Shown here piece after piece: positions 23,901 through 34,189 of a stretch of DNA of 64,000 nt. The stretch covers positions 104,883-168,882 of the forward strand of contig SEMN01000869.1 in the NCBI GenBank assembly GCA_005408345.1, in the 5' to 3' direction. Origin of the DNA: Macquaria australasica. Lineage: Eukaryota; Chordata; Actinopteri; Centrarchiformes; Percichthyidae. The notes under the pieces were generated by a model. The model was not told the origin of the DNA. It searched no databases and saw nothing but the letters and a program-made list of their open reading frames with translations. Numbering within the stretch: position 1 is the stretch's first letter; each line of letters begins with the position of its first letter. The translations under genes and the position numbers were made by a program.

Positions 23901-24134
23901 CGTGATGCATTGCAGAACACAGTATTACTCATGTTGTGTCACAGATTTGAAAAAAACCCACGAGCATTTCATATTAGGATTGACTGGAGTATTGCAAAGC
24001 AAAATGCAAAGTTACAATGCCCACTTCCCTTGCAAAATCATAGCTCATCTGTAGCCAAAGACTCTTGTTGTGTATATATGATGGAGGTATGATGACAGCC
24101 TACAATAACTTTCCTTGTATTGCATGCTCACAGA
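20926..24134. other. No supported gene; CpG-richer patch near 22880-23080
   Basis: Short frames only. Around 22900-23080 CpG dinucleotides are more frequent (GACGTCTCGCTC near 22918) and a GT donor follows AACACAG at about 23073. This could be an untranslated first exon or promoter of the plus-strand SAM-type gene starting at 24135. That is an inference from position only. Confidence 0.3.
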
Positions 24135-24209
24135 ATGGATGACCTAAGTGACTTCTTGAGACAGAGAAATGTTCCTGAGGAAACAATAGAGATCCTGAAG
24201 CATGAGAAG
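24135..24209 (+). CDS. SAM-type domain protein, exon with start codon
   Basis: The exon encodes MDDLSDFLRQRNVPEETIEI and then LKHEK (25 codons) and ends in a donor (GAGAAG followed by GTACTT). A possible acceptor (GCTCACAG) lies directly before the ATG. The sequence is the first half of a small SAM-like helical fold. I recall a teleost gene family with this start, a phase-0 intron here and often a HECT ubiquitin-ligase domain at the C-terminus; this was not tested by a search. The following exon (24407-24550) joins in phase 0. A related pseudogene lies on the other strand at 11740-12277. Confidence 0.6.
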
Positions 24210-24406
24210 GTACTTAACTGCAAAAGCAGAATATTTCGTACTTTTAATAGAGACTTTGTATTGCTTGTTAATGATTGTTTCTTCAAAACATAAACTTTCT
24301 TGCATTGCTGTTTCATTAAACTCTAGATAACTAAATGTTATTAACAATGATTAGGTTATCTGATCAGGATTGGTCTTTTTTAAACAATTCCATTGTCCAT
24401 GTATAG

Positions 24407-24550
24407 ATTGATGCCAGCACCATACAGCTGATGACAGATGAAGACTTAAAGACTTATTTGACATCATATGGTGATCGCCTAGCAGTGCTAGGATTTTGTA
24501 GGCGGAAGGAAAACATTATGACAGCTACCCTGACTTCAGCTCCGAGATGA
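24407..24550 (+). CDS. SAM-type domain protein, second coding exon
   Basis: After an acceptor (CCATGTATAG, AG at 24405-24406) the frame reads IDASTIQLMTDEDLKTYL, then YGDRLAVLGFCRRKE, the second half of the SAM-like domain. It ends TSAPR and a TGA at 24548-24550. The domain normally continues into a longer protein, so either the stop is premature or the exon is left early. A GT donor (AACAAG followed by GTATTG) lies six bases after the stop. With the preceding exon it gives a complete SAM-like module of about 60 residues. The HECT exon at 32590-32873 lies on the same strand 8 kb downstream, with an L2 and a Tc1-like element between. Confidence 0.55.
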   Translation: MDASTIQLMTDEDLKTYLTSYGDRLAVLGFCRRKENIMTATLTSAPR

Positions 24551-25717
24551 ACAAGGTATTGGAGTCTAATGTGTAGGTAATGGATATAATCTAATCTAGT
24601 CCAGGGAGTATGTGTGTTTATGCTATTCACACACACAATTTCGATGTAAGATCTTGATGTTTCCTTGTATAATGTCAGTGACCAAGCGTCCTCATGTAAA
24701 ACCTTGCACAAGATTTAAATAGTTCAACAGATAGCTCTACATAATGACAATACATTCCTGGTTGTTACCTAGATCATTTGTTAAGGATAACACCATAGGA
24801 CATAATAGCATCACGCTAGTGGAGATCAGGGAGGGCAAAGATGTACGTTTAAATAACTTTTGTTGGCACTTTTAAGTAAAGAATCTTGTCTATTAAGGTC
24901 TTTTTTGTTTGTTTTTGAGCTAAGCAATTGTTATGTCAAGTTAATATTACCAAAGTAACATTTTGGCAGGCATTAGTTAATGTCACTTAAGGTTAAGGCC
25001 TAATCACATTGTAAAGGACATATGGCAGACTGACCATTGAAAGATTTTTTAAACAATGCCCAAGGTAAGCATAGTTATGTTCATAAGTAGAAGAATTAGC
25101 AATTCTACAGTTGCTGATGTGTTCTCTTGCTCTGGGACAATGTAAACAGTGTGTGACGAAAAGAGCCCTATCTCACAAATCTTATCTGTTTTAGAATGTG
25201 CAACTCTTTAGTCACTCAAAACAACCATCGTCAGACATATCCATTTACACACAAAGCCTACAGCATCATTATCATTTTCTCATTAGTGTATACAGTACAT
25301 TTGTTTTTACACAGTTTAGATACCAAATAATCTTGTTTGTTGACACATAAAGGCATTAAGGGAAGACAGGGATATGTGTAAGAATCATTACAAAAAATGT
25401 TTTGAAAGCTGTCACAATTCCTGACTGAAATCGCTCTGACCATATATCTTTGTTTGTTTTGTTTATGAGAAATTGCCATGTTACCATGTTGTTGTTGTAC
25501 CTGTAGTCATGTTCTTTTATTGACAACGTTTTGAAAAATGTGGTACTGTACTGTTGGTGTATATGGTGCACACTTTTACAGATGCATATACAGGACGTGC
25601 GCAAGGCTATCTGGCGCTCCGGGTAAGATAACGAGAGTGGGCCCCATTGTGCATTTCACCAACCACAAAGATAATAAAATGCTTCATGTTATTTGTCACC
25701 TTGTTAAGACCAAGATG
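24551..25717. other. No clear gene; possible tiny exon near 25580
   Basis: At about 25573-25622 a stretch between CTTTTACAG and GTAAGA reads MHIQDVRKAIWRSG. It is too short to judge. The rest is AT-rich with no recognisable feature. Confidence 0.3.
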
Positions 25718-26026
25718 CTAACAAGAGTCACAGCTCTGTTGAGCCATGTATTCCTATAGACCTCAGTAGTAATGACTTTATGAGCTTCTTTAATGATAAA
25801 ATTCTAACTATTAGAGACAAAATTCAGCACCTCCTGCCCTCAGTTGGAGCGTCCCAACTAGGCTGCTTAAAGAAATTTTACCCTTAGTTAGCACTTATTT
25901 ATTAGATATGATCAATCTGTCCTTATTAAAAGGCTATGTGCCACAGTCCTTTAAAGTAGCTGTAATTAAGCCTCTTCTTAAAAAGCCCACTCTTGATCCA
26001 GGGATTTTGTCAAATTATAGACCTAT

Positions 26027-26076
26027 ATCTAACCCTCCTTTTCTCTCTAAGGTCCTTGAGAAAAGGAGGGTTAGAT
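26027..26076. repeat. Fold-back duplication inside L2 copy A
   Basis: 26027-26047 (ATCTAACCCTCCTTTTCTCTC) is followed at 26058-26076 by its reverse complement, minus two bases. Copy F at the matching place (61540-61590) lacks the second arm. The same insertion is in L2 copy D at 49043-49094, there with a perfect 21-bp arm. Confidence 0.85.
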
Positions 26077-26862
26077 AACAAATGCAGTCGCCAATCAGTT
26101 GTGTGACTTTCTACACAACAACAAGCTGTTTGATGATTTTCAGTCAGGATTTAGAGTGCATCATAGCACAGAGACAGCACTGGTGAAAGTTACAAATGAC
26201 CTTCTAATTGCATCAGACAAAGGACTTGTCTCTGTACTTGTCTTACTAGATCTTAGTGCTGCATTCGATACCATTGACCATCACATTCTATTACAGAGAC
26301 TAGAACATTTTAATTGGCATTAAAGGTACTGCACTGGGCTGGTTTAAATCCTATTTATCAGATCGATATCAGTTTGTACACGTTAATGATGAATCCTCTA
26401 TGCACGCCAAAGTTAGTCACGGAGTTCCACAAGGTTCTGTGCTTGGACCAATTCTATTTACCTTATATATGCTTCCTTTAGGCAATATTATTAGGAAGCA
26501 CTCCATACATTTTCATTGTTATGCAGATGATACCCAATTATATTTATCGATCAAGCCAGATGAAACCAATCAATTAGCTAAACTTCAAGCATGCCTTAAG
26601 GACATAAAAACCTGGATGACCTGCAATTTTCTGATGTTAAACTCAGACAAAACCGAAGTTATTGTACTTGGCCCCGAACACCTTCGAAACACATTATCTA
26701 AAGATATAGTTTCTCTAGATGGCATTGCCCTGGCCTCCAGCGAAACCGTAAGGAATCTTGGAGTTATCTTTGATCAGGATATGTCCTTTAACTCCCACAT
26801 AAAACAAACTTCAAGAACTGCCTTTTTTCATTTACGTGACATTGCAAAAATCAGGCACATAA

Positions 26863-27330
26863 ACTAATTTCATTTTCAGTATAACTGCATGTACATCACC
26901 CTAATTCATTTTTGTGGTGCCCTTATCCTTTATTGATGTGTCCTAGGACTCCTGTGTTCTTACTCATTTGACACATTCAAAGAGCTATAAAACTCCTTAT
27001 AACACTGTGGGATGCTTCCTTTTGTGCACAGTGTCAGCAAGTCTTGTTTTTTCTGTGCACTGATTCCTGGAGGACTTGTGTATCTGGTGTGGTGTTTTGA
27101 CATAGTGGTTGCCTCTGGCTGCTTGTTGTGCCACCTGCATCTTTCTAAACAATTGGTCAGAGAGGACGTAAACTGTCTTGAGGTCCTCTTTTACATAGCG
27201 GCAGTCTAGGCCTATAGCAGCATAACTAACAATCCACTCTTACAGCCTTACTTGGTCTGGTATGGCCAGTAGCTTATGGTGGCTAATGTTACCTGATATT
27301 ACTGTGTAAATGACATCAAATGATATGATA
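26863..27330. other. Non-L2 segment interrupting L2 copy A
   Basis: 468 bp with no match to other L2 copies except a 30-bp inverted scrap of the L2 3' UTR at about 27198-27228 (GGCAGTCTAGGCCTATAGCA). A 65-codon frame at 27012 is unrecognised. It looks like filler captured during rearrangement, or the remains of host sequence between two partial L2 insertions. Confidence 0.45.
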
Positions 27331-27385
27331 TGATCAATCTGTCCTTATTAAAAGGCTATGTGCCACAGTCCTTTAAAGTAGCTGT

Positions 27386-27416
27386 AAGTCCCCCGGCCTA
27401 GACTGCCGGGGGACTT
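27386..27416. repeat. 12-bp GC-rich hairpin at an L2 deletion junction
   Basis: AAGTCCCCCGGC (27386-27397) and GCCGGGGGACTT (27405-27416) are perfect inverse copies around a 7-base loop. The right arm is normal L2 3' UTR. The left arm is absent from the other plus-strand copies and sits exactly where RT sequence joins the 3' UTR. Confidence 0.8.
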
Positions 27417-28238
27417 CCTATGATGCACTGAGCTCCTTTCTCCTCCTCTTCCTCTCCATCTGTACGCCCTCATATCCCATCAATGCTTGTTATTAATTCA
27501 ACTTCTTCCTGTAGTTGTGTGCTTTCTCCTCTCTCTCCTTCTGTTGCTTTCTGCAGGTGTTTCTGCCTCCGGAGCTGTAGAGTCTGGGTCTGTGGTTGCT
27601 GCCGCCTGCTGCCCCCGTGCTCCTGCTCTGCACCCGCTGCTGCTATTGCTGTTGTTGCTCTTGTTATTAGTGTTGCTATTATAGTGTTGCTCTTAGTGTT
27701 GTTTCTGTTGGTGTTAACATCAATGCCATTACCATATCTATGCTGTATTGTGCTGCTGTATGTTCTCTTTCCTCATGCTCTCTCTCTCCCGCTCCCCCCC
27801 TCCCCCTTCAACCCAACCGGTCGAGGCAGATGACCGCCCACCTTGAGCCTGGTTCTGCTCAAGGTTTCTACCTGTTAAAAGGGAGTTTTTCCTTGCCACT
27901 GTCGCATAGTGCTTGCTCATGGTGGGAACTGTTGGGTCTCTGTAAATAGAAAGAGTTGGTCTAGACTTGCTCTATTCGAAAAAGTGCCCTGAGATAACTT
28001 TGTTATGATATGGCACTATATAAATAAAACTGAATTGAATTGAAATGTGTTTTATTACTTATTCAACTTTTCATTTGTAAGAATCAGATTGTATTATTTA
28101 TTTTTTCAAAAGTTACAGTCTCACTTTAAAATATTATCTTTGGTAATAAAATCATAAAATCTCACAAATGGCATAACACATTGACATTTCTGCCTTCAAC
28201 ATCCTCAAATAAAAAAAACTATGTAATACTGCCACATA

Positions 28239-29450
28239 CACCGATTGGCCATAACATTATGACCACTGACAGGTGAAGTGAAGAACATTGATTATCTCGT
28301 TACAATGGCAACTGTCAGTGGGTGGGATATATTAGGCAGCGAGTGAACATTTTGTCCTCGAACATTTTGTGTTGGAAGCAGGAAAAATGGGCAAGCATAA
28401 GGATGTCAGCGATTTTGACAAGGGCCAAATTGTGATGGCTAGACGACTGGGTCAGAGCATCTCCAAAACTGCAGCTCTTGTGGGGTGTTCCCAGTCTGCA
28501 GTGGTCAGTACCTACCAAAAGTGGTCCAAGGAAGGAAAGCCGGTGAATCAGCGACAGGGTCATGTGTGGCCAAGGCTCATTGATGCGTGTGGGGAGAGAA
28601 GGCTGGCCCGTGTGGTCCAATCCAACAGAAGAGCTACTGTAGCTCAAATTGCTGAAAAAGTTAATGCTGGTTCTGATAGAAAGGTGTCAGAACACAGTGC
28701 ATTGCAGTTTGTTGTGTATGGGCATGTGTAGCCGCAGACCAGTCAGAGTACCCATGCTGACCCCTGTCCACCGGCGAAAGCACCTACAATCAGCACGTGA
28801 GCATCAGAACTGGCACACGGAGCAATGGTGGCCTGGTCTGATGAATGACGTTTTCTTTTACATCATGTGGATGGCCGGGTGCGTGTGCGTCACTTACCTG
28901 GGGAAGACATGGCACCAGGATGCACTATGGGAAGAAGGCAAACCGGCGGAGGCAGTGTGATGCTTTGGGTAATGTTCTGCAGGGAAACCTTGGGTCCTGC
29001 CATTCATGTGGATGTTACTTTGACATGTACCACCTACCTAAACATTGTTGCAGACCAAGTTAACCCCTTCATGGAAACGGTATTCCCAAATGGCAGTGGC
29101 CTCTTTCAGCAGGATAATGCGCCCTGCCACACTACAAAAATGGTTCAGAAATGGTTTGAGGAACACAACAACAAGTTCAAGGTGTTGACTTGGCCTGCAA
29201 ATTCCCCAGATCTCAATCCAATCGAGCATCTGTGGGATGTGCTGGACAAACAAGTCCGATCCATGGAGGCCCCACCTCGCAACTTACAGGACTTAAAGGA
29301 TCTGCTGCTAACGTCTTGGTGCCAGATACCACAGCACACCTTCAGAGGTCTAGTGGAGTCCATGCCTTGACGGGTCAGGGCTGTTTTGGCAGCAAAAGGG
29401 GGACCTACACAATATTAGGCAGGTGGTCATAATGTTATGGCTGATCTGTG
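28239..29450 (+). mobile_element. Tc1/mariner element with DD36E transposase, both ends present
   Basis: The ends are inverted repeats starting CACCGATTGGCCATAACATT (left) and, on the reverse strand of the right end, CACAGATCAGCCATAACATT. Both read on through ATGACCAC. TA dinucleotides flank each end (28237-28238 and 29451-29452), the expected Tc1/mariner target duplication. About 1.2 kb, a typical length. The spacing of the last two catalytic residues is 36, unlike the DD34E copy at 12.7-14.1 kb. A DD36E family of Tc1/mariner, called Incomer, has been described; membership is inferred from spacing only. Confidence 0.85.
28387..29400 (+). pseudogene. DD36E Tc1-like transposase, frameshifted
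   Basis: It starts MGKHKDVSDFDKGQIVMARR with the N-terminal helix-turn-helix (ISKTAALVGCSQSAVVSTYQ) and a second DNA-binding part ending SDRKVSEH. The frame then shifts near 28690 to HCSLLCMGMCSRRP and shifts again near 28826. The first catalytic Asp lies in AWSDE, followed directly by a TGA stop (about 28847). The rest is open: GGGSVMLWVMF, FQQDNAPCHT with the second Asp, and SPDLNPIEHLWD with the Glu; 36 residues lie between them. The last frame ends near VESMP, and AAKGGPTQY follows in frame after one stop. All three catalytic residues are still legible, so decay is mild. Confidence 0.85.
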
Positions 29451-29452
29451 TA

Positions 29453-31230
29453 TATCTCTTAACATGTTTAAGCTCACAACTTTTTTCTCAGACATACCGC
29501 CCGAGCCCTGTCAGATGAGCTCAAGTACTCCTTCATCAACACCATGTCATGTACTAAATGTGTTGTTTTGAACTGATTTTAAGCTTAAAAGTGGATAGTT
29601 TCAATAATTTTTTCATGTTAGTGGCCCAGGGATTGTCAGTATCTTTTCTGGTAGGCTTGGTCAAGAGTGGCAAAGGTTGGATGCTTCAACCATTTAACCG
29701 TAAGCTATCTATTCTATCTTCCCTCACCCTCAGCAGCAGCAGGTGGTGCTTTAGGGCCCTATTTTTATGGCAGTGCAACGACCAGCACAAGCAGCGCTCC
29801 AACCATTTGGTATTTTCCTGACCTTGAAACTCGTCTGGGTGGTATTTTGGTGCCCAACACAGAGCGCACGGTGCACAGGTGGGAGTAGAGGACCAAACAG
29901 GAGGAAGGTTCAACCAAATGAAAAGGCACAAATACAGTTGCTGGTATTTTGGTGCAGGGCCAGACTGGGATAACAATTCAGGACAATCTCCACACATTCA
30001 CAACAGACCACATATACTGTAACTGTTTAGTTGGCATGTATGTTTTTTTCTGTTTACTGTTCATGCTAGTAACATATCCTTTAGCAGTATGTAGCGTCAC
30101 TTTCCTGCAGGACTTCTTCCTTTGAATGTGCACCCTCTCAGCTCCACCTTTTCTCTTTGTCCCGCGCTGTTGTGTTGATGTGAATGCGACCAATGACGCG
30201 TGGCAGGCAGAGATCATACCATCAGGTTGACCCGTGAGAGATACCTCAGAACCACGTCTGTTTCTGGAGCAACGTCACTCTGTTCCAAATTGGGTCAACA
30301 AGAGCAAACTAAATAATTACAGCAAATAAGCAGCAAGAAACACTCTCCAACCAGTATATGCATTTAACTCAGCATTAAAAAATAACACTTACTGTGGTGA
30401 AAGCAGGAAGGTTAGTGAAGCAGTCTGCATTTGTCTATAAATGAATGTGAGTGATTCTTCCAGTATCTGTTGTCGATGGCTGCTTTATACTGAATGAAAA
30501 GCTTCTCCTTCAGTTCATCAAATCCCTTTTGTGCTGCTGCACATACATGAACCAACCTTGGAGATGCCCACACAGCCTGTGTGCCCAAGACCTGCCTCTT
30601 TACACTTGTCGTTGTGCTTGTGTGATTAAAATAGGGCCCTTAGTGTTCCAACTAACTCTGGTTTATGGGAGGGGCGTCCTGTACAGTTGCCTGTCGTTGC
30701 TGGTATTTCCTATTTTTTTTTCAGTTTATTTTTGTTTGATAAGGAAAACATAAGTGTGTAACCCCCCCTCCCAATTGTACACTTGGTTGCTACAATGCTA
30801 GGACACACAACTTGCGGTTGTTTGATTTACACCGTTAGCATGTTGTTGTTGCTATCAATGTTCGCCACCCTGATTAATTTTTCTTTTTTTCAGTTAAGCC
30901 CTCAATCCCTCGGTATTCCTCAAACTATTTGTTTTTGATATATTTACCAAGTCAAAATGTCAACATTGTTATGTTTTTTAGCTAAAAGTCTTATAGGGTC
31001 GCTAGAATCCCTTGGTTAGTAGAGCAAATTTTAACTGAAATTAAATCAAATTGTATTGTCATTGCAAGGCACAGTCAAATGGTGCAATGGTTTTGTTTGT
31101 TTCTTTTGCTGTTTGGCCAGAAGGTGGCAGTGTAGTTTCCTTGATAGTGTCATTGCCTGTTCTCGTGAGGATTGTCAAAAGATGCACAATTACTCACTCA
31201 GAATATGGCACGTAGTACATTTGGGGTGGA
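29453..31230. other. No firm gene; possible exon near 29493
   Basis: A pyrimidine tract ending CTTTTTTCTCAG (AG at 29491-29492) is followed by an open frame IPPEPCQMSSSTPSSTPCHV. It could be a linker exon of the SAM/HECT-type gene but is too short to prove. One copy of a dispersed repeat lies at 29770-29935. The rest is unassigned. Confidence 0.3.
29770..29935. repeat. Dispersed repeat, copy 1 (partner at 42838-42970)
   Basis: It shares TTTGGTATTTTC, TGACCTTGAAACTC, the TTTTGGTGCCCA box and the GTGCACGG/CGCACGG box with 42838-42970, in the same order. It has no open frame of note and is probably a non-autonomous mobile element of unknown class. Confidence 0.6.
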
Positions 31231-31425
31231 AGGTAGCCCAGAGGCTAGAGAAGTGGTTTAGCAGCCAAAAGGTCGCCATCCTGAGCAAGACGTGGGGAAA
31301 AACTGGCATGGTGGGAATTGGTAACCAGAGGGTTGCTATATCAATGATAGGATGCAAACTCCTATCAGCGCACTCTTGAGCAAGACACTTAACTCCAACC
31401 TGCTCCCCGGGAGCTACACTGTGGA
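31231..31425 (+). mobile_element. Decayed tRNA-derived SINE
   Basis: GGTAGCCCAGAGGCTAGAGA resembles the tRNA-like A-box region of fish SINEs. CCAGAGGGTTGCT follows, and the typical body box CTTGAGCAAGACACTTAACT lies at about 31374-31393, followed by CTGCTCCCCGGGAGC. The B box is no longer readable. No tail or target duplication was seen. Confidence 0.5.
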
Positions 31426-31656
31426 AAATTGTGTAGTATAATTTGCATCAAGAGATTTTATGTTAAAAATATTAAAATGTGACAAATGTATTATTTCTGT
31501 CAATGATATGTTTTGAAAAGGTTACATGGACTATTATTTCAATTTGTAGCTCAATCTTTGTTAGATACTCCTAGGTATGTAGGAGGAATGTTTGGCAAAA
31601 AGTCCATGCATTCAAGGGTTAAGCTTCTAATGGAGTTTTTGTTGATGTTTTTACAG

Positions 31657-31795
31657 GTTCTACCACTCCCAAAAGAAAACCCTTGCATTAGGGTTGCCCT
31701 CCTGAAACCTAACTACTCTGTTCTGGGAAGTAACAGAAGACCAAGAGAGGAGTTAATGGTGGTTATGTTCAGAGAGTTTCTCTAATGTGTACAAG
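31657..31795 (+). CDS. Candidate internal exon, unrecognised
   Basis: A frame of 42 codons opens right after an acceptor (GTTGATGTTTTTACAG) and reads VLPLPKENPCIRVALLKPNY then SVLGSNRRPREELMVVMFRE. It closes with TAA just before a donor (TGTACAAG followed by GTAAAT, 31796). Splice sites on both sides and even composition suggest an exon. The stop 12 bases before the donor is a problem unless it is a decayed copy. It could be a middle exon of the putative SAM-HECT gene, but no homology is recognised. Confidence 0.25.
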
Positions 31796-32589
31796 GTAAA
31801 TGGATGTGTTAATGAAGTATGGCTGAAAAATAAACTTTTCCCTCATAAGCTCTAAGTTTACTTAATAAAAAACTAATTGAATAATATTGGAGATTAAAGA
31901 ATAAATCTTGTTTTGATGATCACAAGGTTCCAGGTCATTTTAATAGGTTAAAGGCCTACCCTATCATACAGAACACTGTTTCAACAAAAACAGCGATTGA
32001 GTAGCTACAAGCTTGAGTACATTGATCTTATAACGTTTTATTAAATAGGAATCGGATCTAACAGGGTGTAAATATTTGACTTCCTGTATATTTTTGGAAG
32101 GCTGCTGGAAACTGTTCAACTTGACTGCAGCTCTTTGTCACTGCCCCTTGCTGCTGCTGCTGCCTGATCCTGTCCACTTTACAGGCAAGGAGCAGCTCAT
32201 CTCAACAAACCTGAGTCAGGTGTGCTGGTGGTGGAATAGATCAAATATGTGGAGTGGATAGGTTTTCCCAGGACAGGTTGAGAACCACTGATGTAGAGGA
32301 TATTGCTGTATATGTCGTTCTACAACTTATGATTGCAGTAGAATAGTACATAAGTGTTACAATAGGCCTGTGTGTTAAGTGTTTGTCCTGCTTTATTTCT
32401 ACATTCTCCTACCTATGTTTAGGACAATTACAATATATTTTCACTGTCTAATCTGTGACAAATACTACTTGTACTTCAAGATATATAGCAATAATTATGT
32501 TTTGTACATAGAATTGTAATGTCTATATTTTCTATTGTTTTGTACCTTTTTCACCCTTGTAGAGAAGGAGGTTGGGTAACATCTTAATG

Positions 32590-32873
32590 CAAGGAACCTC
32601 ACTGAGGCAGAAATAGCGTTTATCCTGACATTGAATCCTGGACACATCCTAGCCTTTGCAACGGGAAGCAGCAAAGCTCCTGCGATTGGATTTTTTCCCA
32701 GTCCAAAACTGACTTCTGTCCACGATGACACAAAACACCTTCCCATTGCTCACACATGCTCAAATGAGCTTCAGATCTTTGTTAACAGGAAGAATCTGGC
32801 GAATGTTGATGAATTTGATTACCATTTTCTGGTGGCTCTCAAGTGCACTTGTTTTAGAAAGCACAGGTGGTAG
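32590..32873 (+). CDS. HECT E3 ubiquitin-ligase C-lobe exon
   Basis: The frame reads NLTEAEIAFILTLNPGHILA, then FATGSSKAPAIGFFPSPKLT and KHLPIAHTCSNELQIFVN, and ends VALKCTCFRKHRW. The pattern (F-x-T-G-S, a Pro/Gly loop, K-L-T, then L-P-I-A-H-T-C) is the C-lobe of HECT ligases, where the Cys after Thr accepts ubiquitin before transfer to substrate. The upstream N-lobe was not found. A stop (TAA) in this frame 10 codons before NLTEAE implies the exon starts after it, at a weak AG near 32594. It is on the same strand as the SAM-type exons at 24135-24550. The usual aromatic/acidic C-terminal end is missing, so the exon is either a diverged terminal exon or spliced at GTGGTA (32870). Confidence 0.6.
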
Positions 32874-33060
32874 TACAGTATTTGCTAAATGTACGGCACT
32901 ACTTATTGATAGGTTAATGTTACATTCTTATTCATTAGCATGGGCACAAGAGTTACAGTTACACATTTACAATTTTGTGGAATACAAATTCTTGTACTCT
33001 GTGATATAATGTTTTTCCCTTGTTACCATCATTTTCAAGAGGGTTTACTGCAACAACCAA

Positions 33061-34065
33061 TTATTGCAAGTCCTGCTGGTTAAGTGGGCAAAAGGAGTAA
33101 TGTGCATGAGGTGTTGTTGAGTCCACTGTTCTTTCCTCAGTTGCAGCTTCTGGATAGTTTAGTAACAGAAGATGTCTGTCTAGTGTGAAAAGCTGAACTG
33201 GGGTTCTGTTTCCTTCAGAGGAAATTGAATGATTGTTAAATGCAGCTTTAAACTCATCTAATGTGTGATTGATCCTGGGAATATACTTATAATGAAGAGA
33301 AAATAAATCTGATTCATTGTCTACATCCAAGGCCTCCATTGACTCTAGCTCGTAGAAAATGGGTGAAAACACATCACAGCAGTTTCTGTTCAAGTCCCAA
33401 CTGAATTGTTCGATTCGCTGGTTATGTACAGAGCTTCCAGTCAACACAGAATTTTCACCTCTGTGCACTCCCATGTCTTCCCAAATCCGGACATTCTCCC
33501 CTCCATGATCAGTTCTGATATGAAGGGGCTGGCCATGTTCGCTGATGGCTGTACTGAAGAGATCCATAACAGTTTCAGCCCGATTGTTGTTAGAACACTG
33601 GAAAAACGTTAATATTCTACTGTAACCATCCATTGCGCTATGTACAACTAATTTTCATCTAATCAGTTTGTGATTGCCGTCTATGTGCCATATATAGTTT
33701 GGACAAGGCACAGTGTATACTCGTCTTTGTATTGTTGTTGTTCTCCTGGACTCGACACCAGCACCATCAACCCTTTCTACAGAGTCTCTGAGACGACGTC
33801 TCTGCACCACAATGTTTCTGGCACGCAAATGTCCATTAAGCATAACTTCTCCTACATGAGGATGTTCTGCTTTTATCTCTCTTATGGTTGTGTCCAATTC
33901 TTCATCAGAAAAGTTACAAAATTTTGTGTGCCTTATGTTGTATTCCCGCATGAGCTTGTATAATGTGGGTCTGGAGATCCGCAGGACCGAAGCTGCTTCA
34001 GAAAGTGTTGTCCCAAGCAGCAGCAAACCCTCGATTTCCTCTTTGGAAATTAAGGTATGCCTATC
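33061..34065 (-). pseudogene. Integrase-core (rve-type DDE) protein, main exon with one in-frame stop
   Basis: Minus strand, 1005 nt between an acceptor (TTTTTTTAG, AG at 34066-34067) and a TAA at 33061. It starts DRHTLISKEEIEG, followed by a helix-turn-helix (SEAASVLRISRPTLYKLM), a linker with ATDEEL-like FSDEELDTTI and an RRR-rich segment. The retroviral-type integrase fold comes next: IWHIDGNHKLIR (first Asp), AMDGYSRIL, HIRTDHGGENV (second Asp) and SVHNQRIEQF (Glu, 32 residues after the second Asp). A TGA at 33655-33657 follows HKLIR, where I would expect Trp; nothing else interrupts the frame. Relatives are multi-copy, intron-containing genes in fish whose role is unknown; this is from memory. 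It could be a recent pseudogene, or the stop could be an allele or assembly error. Confidence 0.7.
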
Positions 34066-34189
34066 CTAAAAAAAGAGAGGGAAAAAACAGGACAGGACAT
34101 TCACTAATATGATAATAACTTGTCACTTTGCCATGCGCAGGATGTAATCATTATATTCCACCCAAGTTAATACTCTTCATCAATTTACA

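Larger units (their letters stand above)
25718..28052 (+). mobile_element. L2 LINE copy A, 5'-truncated and rearranged
   Basis: It starts at AGAGTCACAGCTCTG-type sequence shared with copy F (61100). It carries part of the ORF2 reverse transcriptase (25780-26862) with DLSAAFDTIDHH, GVPQGSVLGP and CYADDTQLYLS (26400-26866 is a single open frame). At 26862 it breaks off into 468 bp of unrelated sequence (26863-27330). A 56-bp piece of upstream RT then reappears (27331-27385), followed by the 3' UTR (27389-28052) ending in TATATAAATAAAACTG and TGAAT-type repeats. Two fold-back duplications (26027-26076 and 27386-27416) and a deletion behind the P-x-L-L-K linker break the frame. About 500 bp of the ORF2 C-terminus is missing. 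Confidence 0.85.

Noticed and set aside
27483..27833. Leu/Cys/Val-rich frames over the L2 3' UTR that look like membrane proteins
   Set aside because: They arise from CT- and TTG-rich UTR sequence. No start context, no conservation between copies.
33652..33660. The TGA in the integrase-core exon as a selenocysteine codon
   Set aside because: The position would be expected to hold Trp, no SECIS-like element was recognised after the stop, and a TGG to TGA change explains it more simply.
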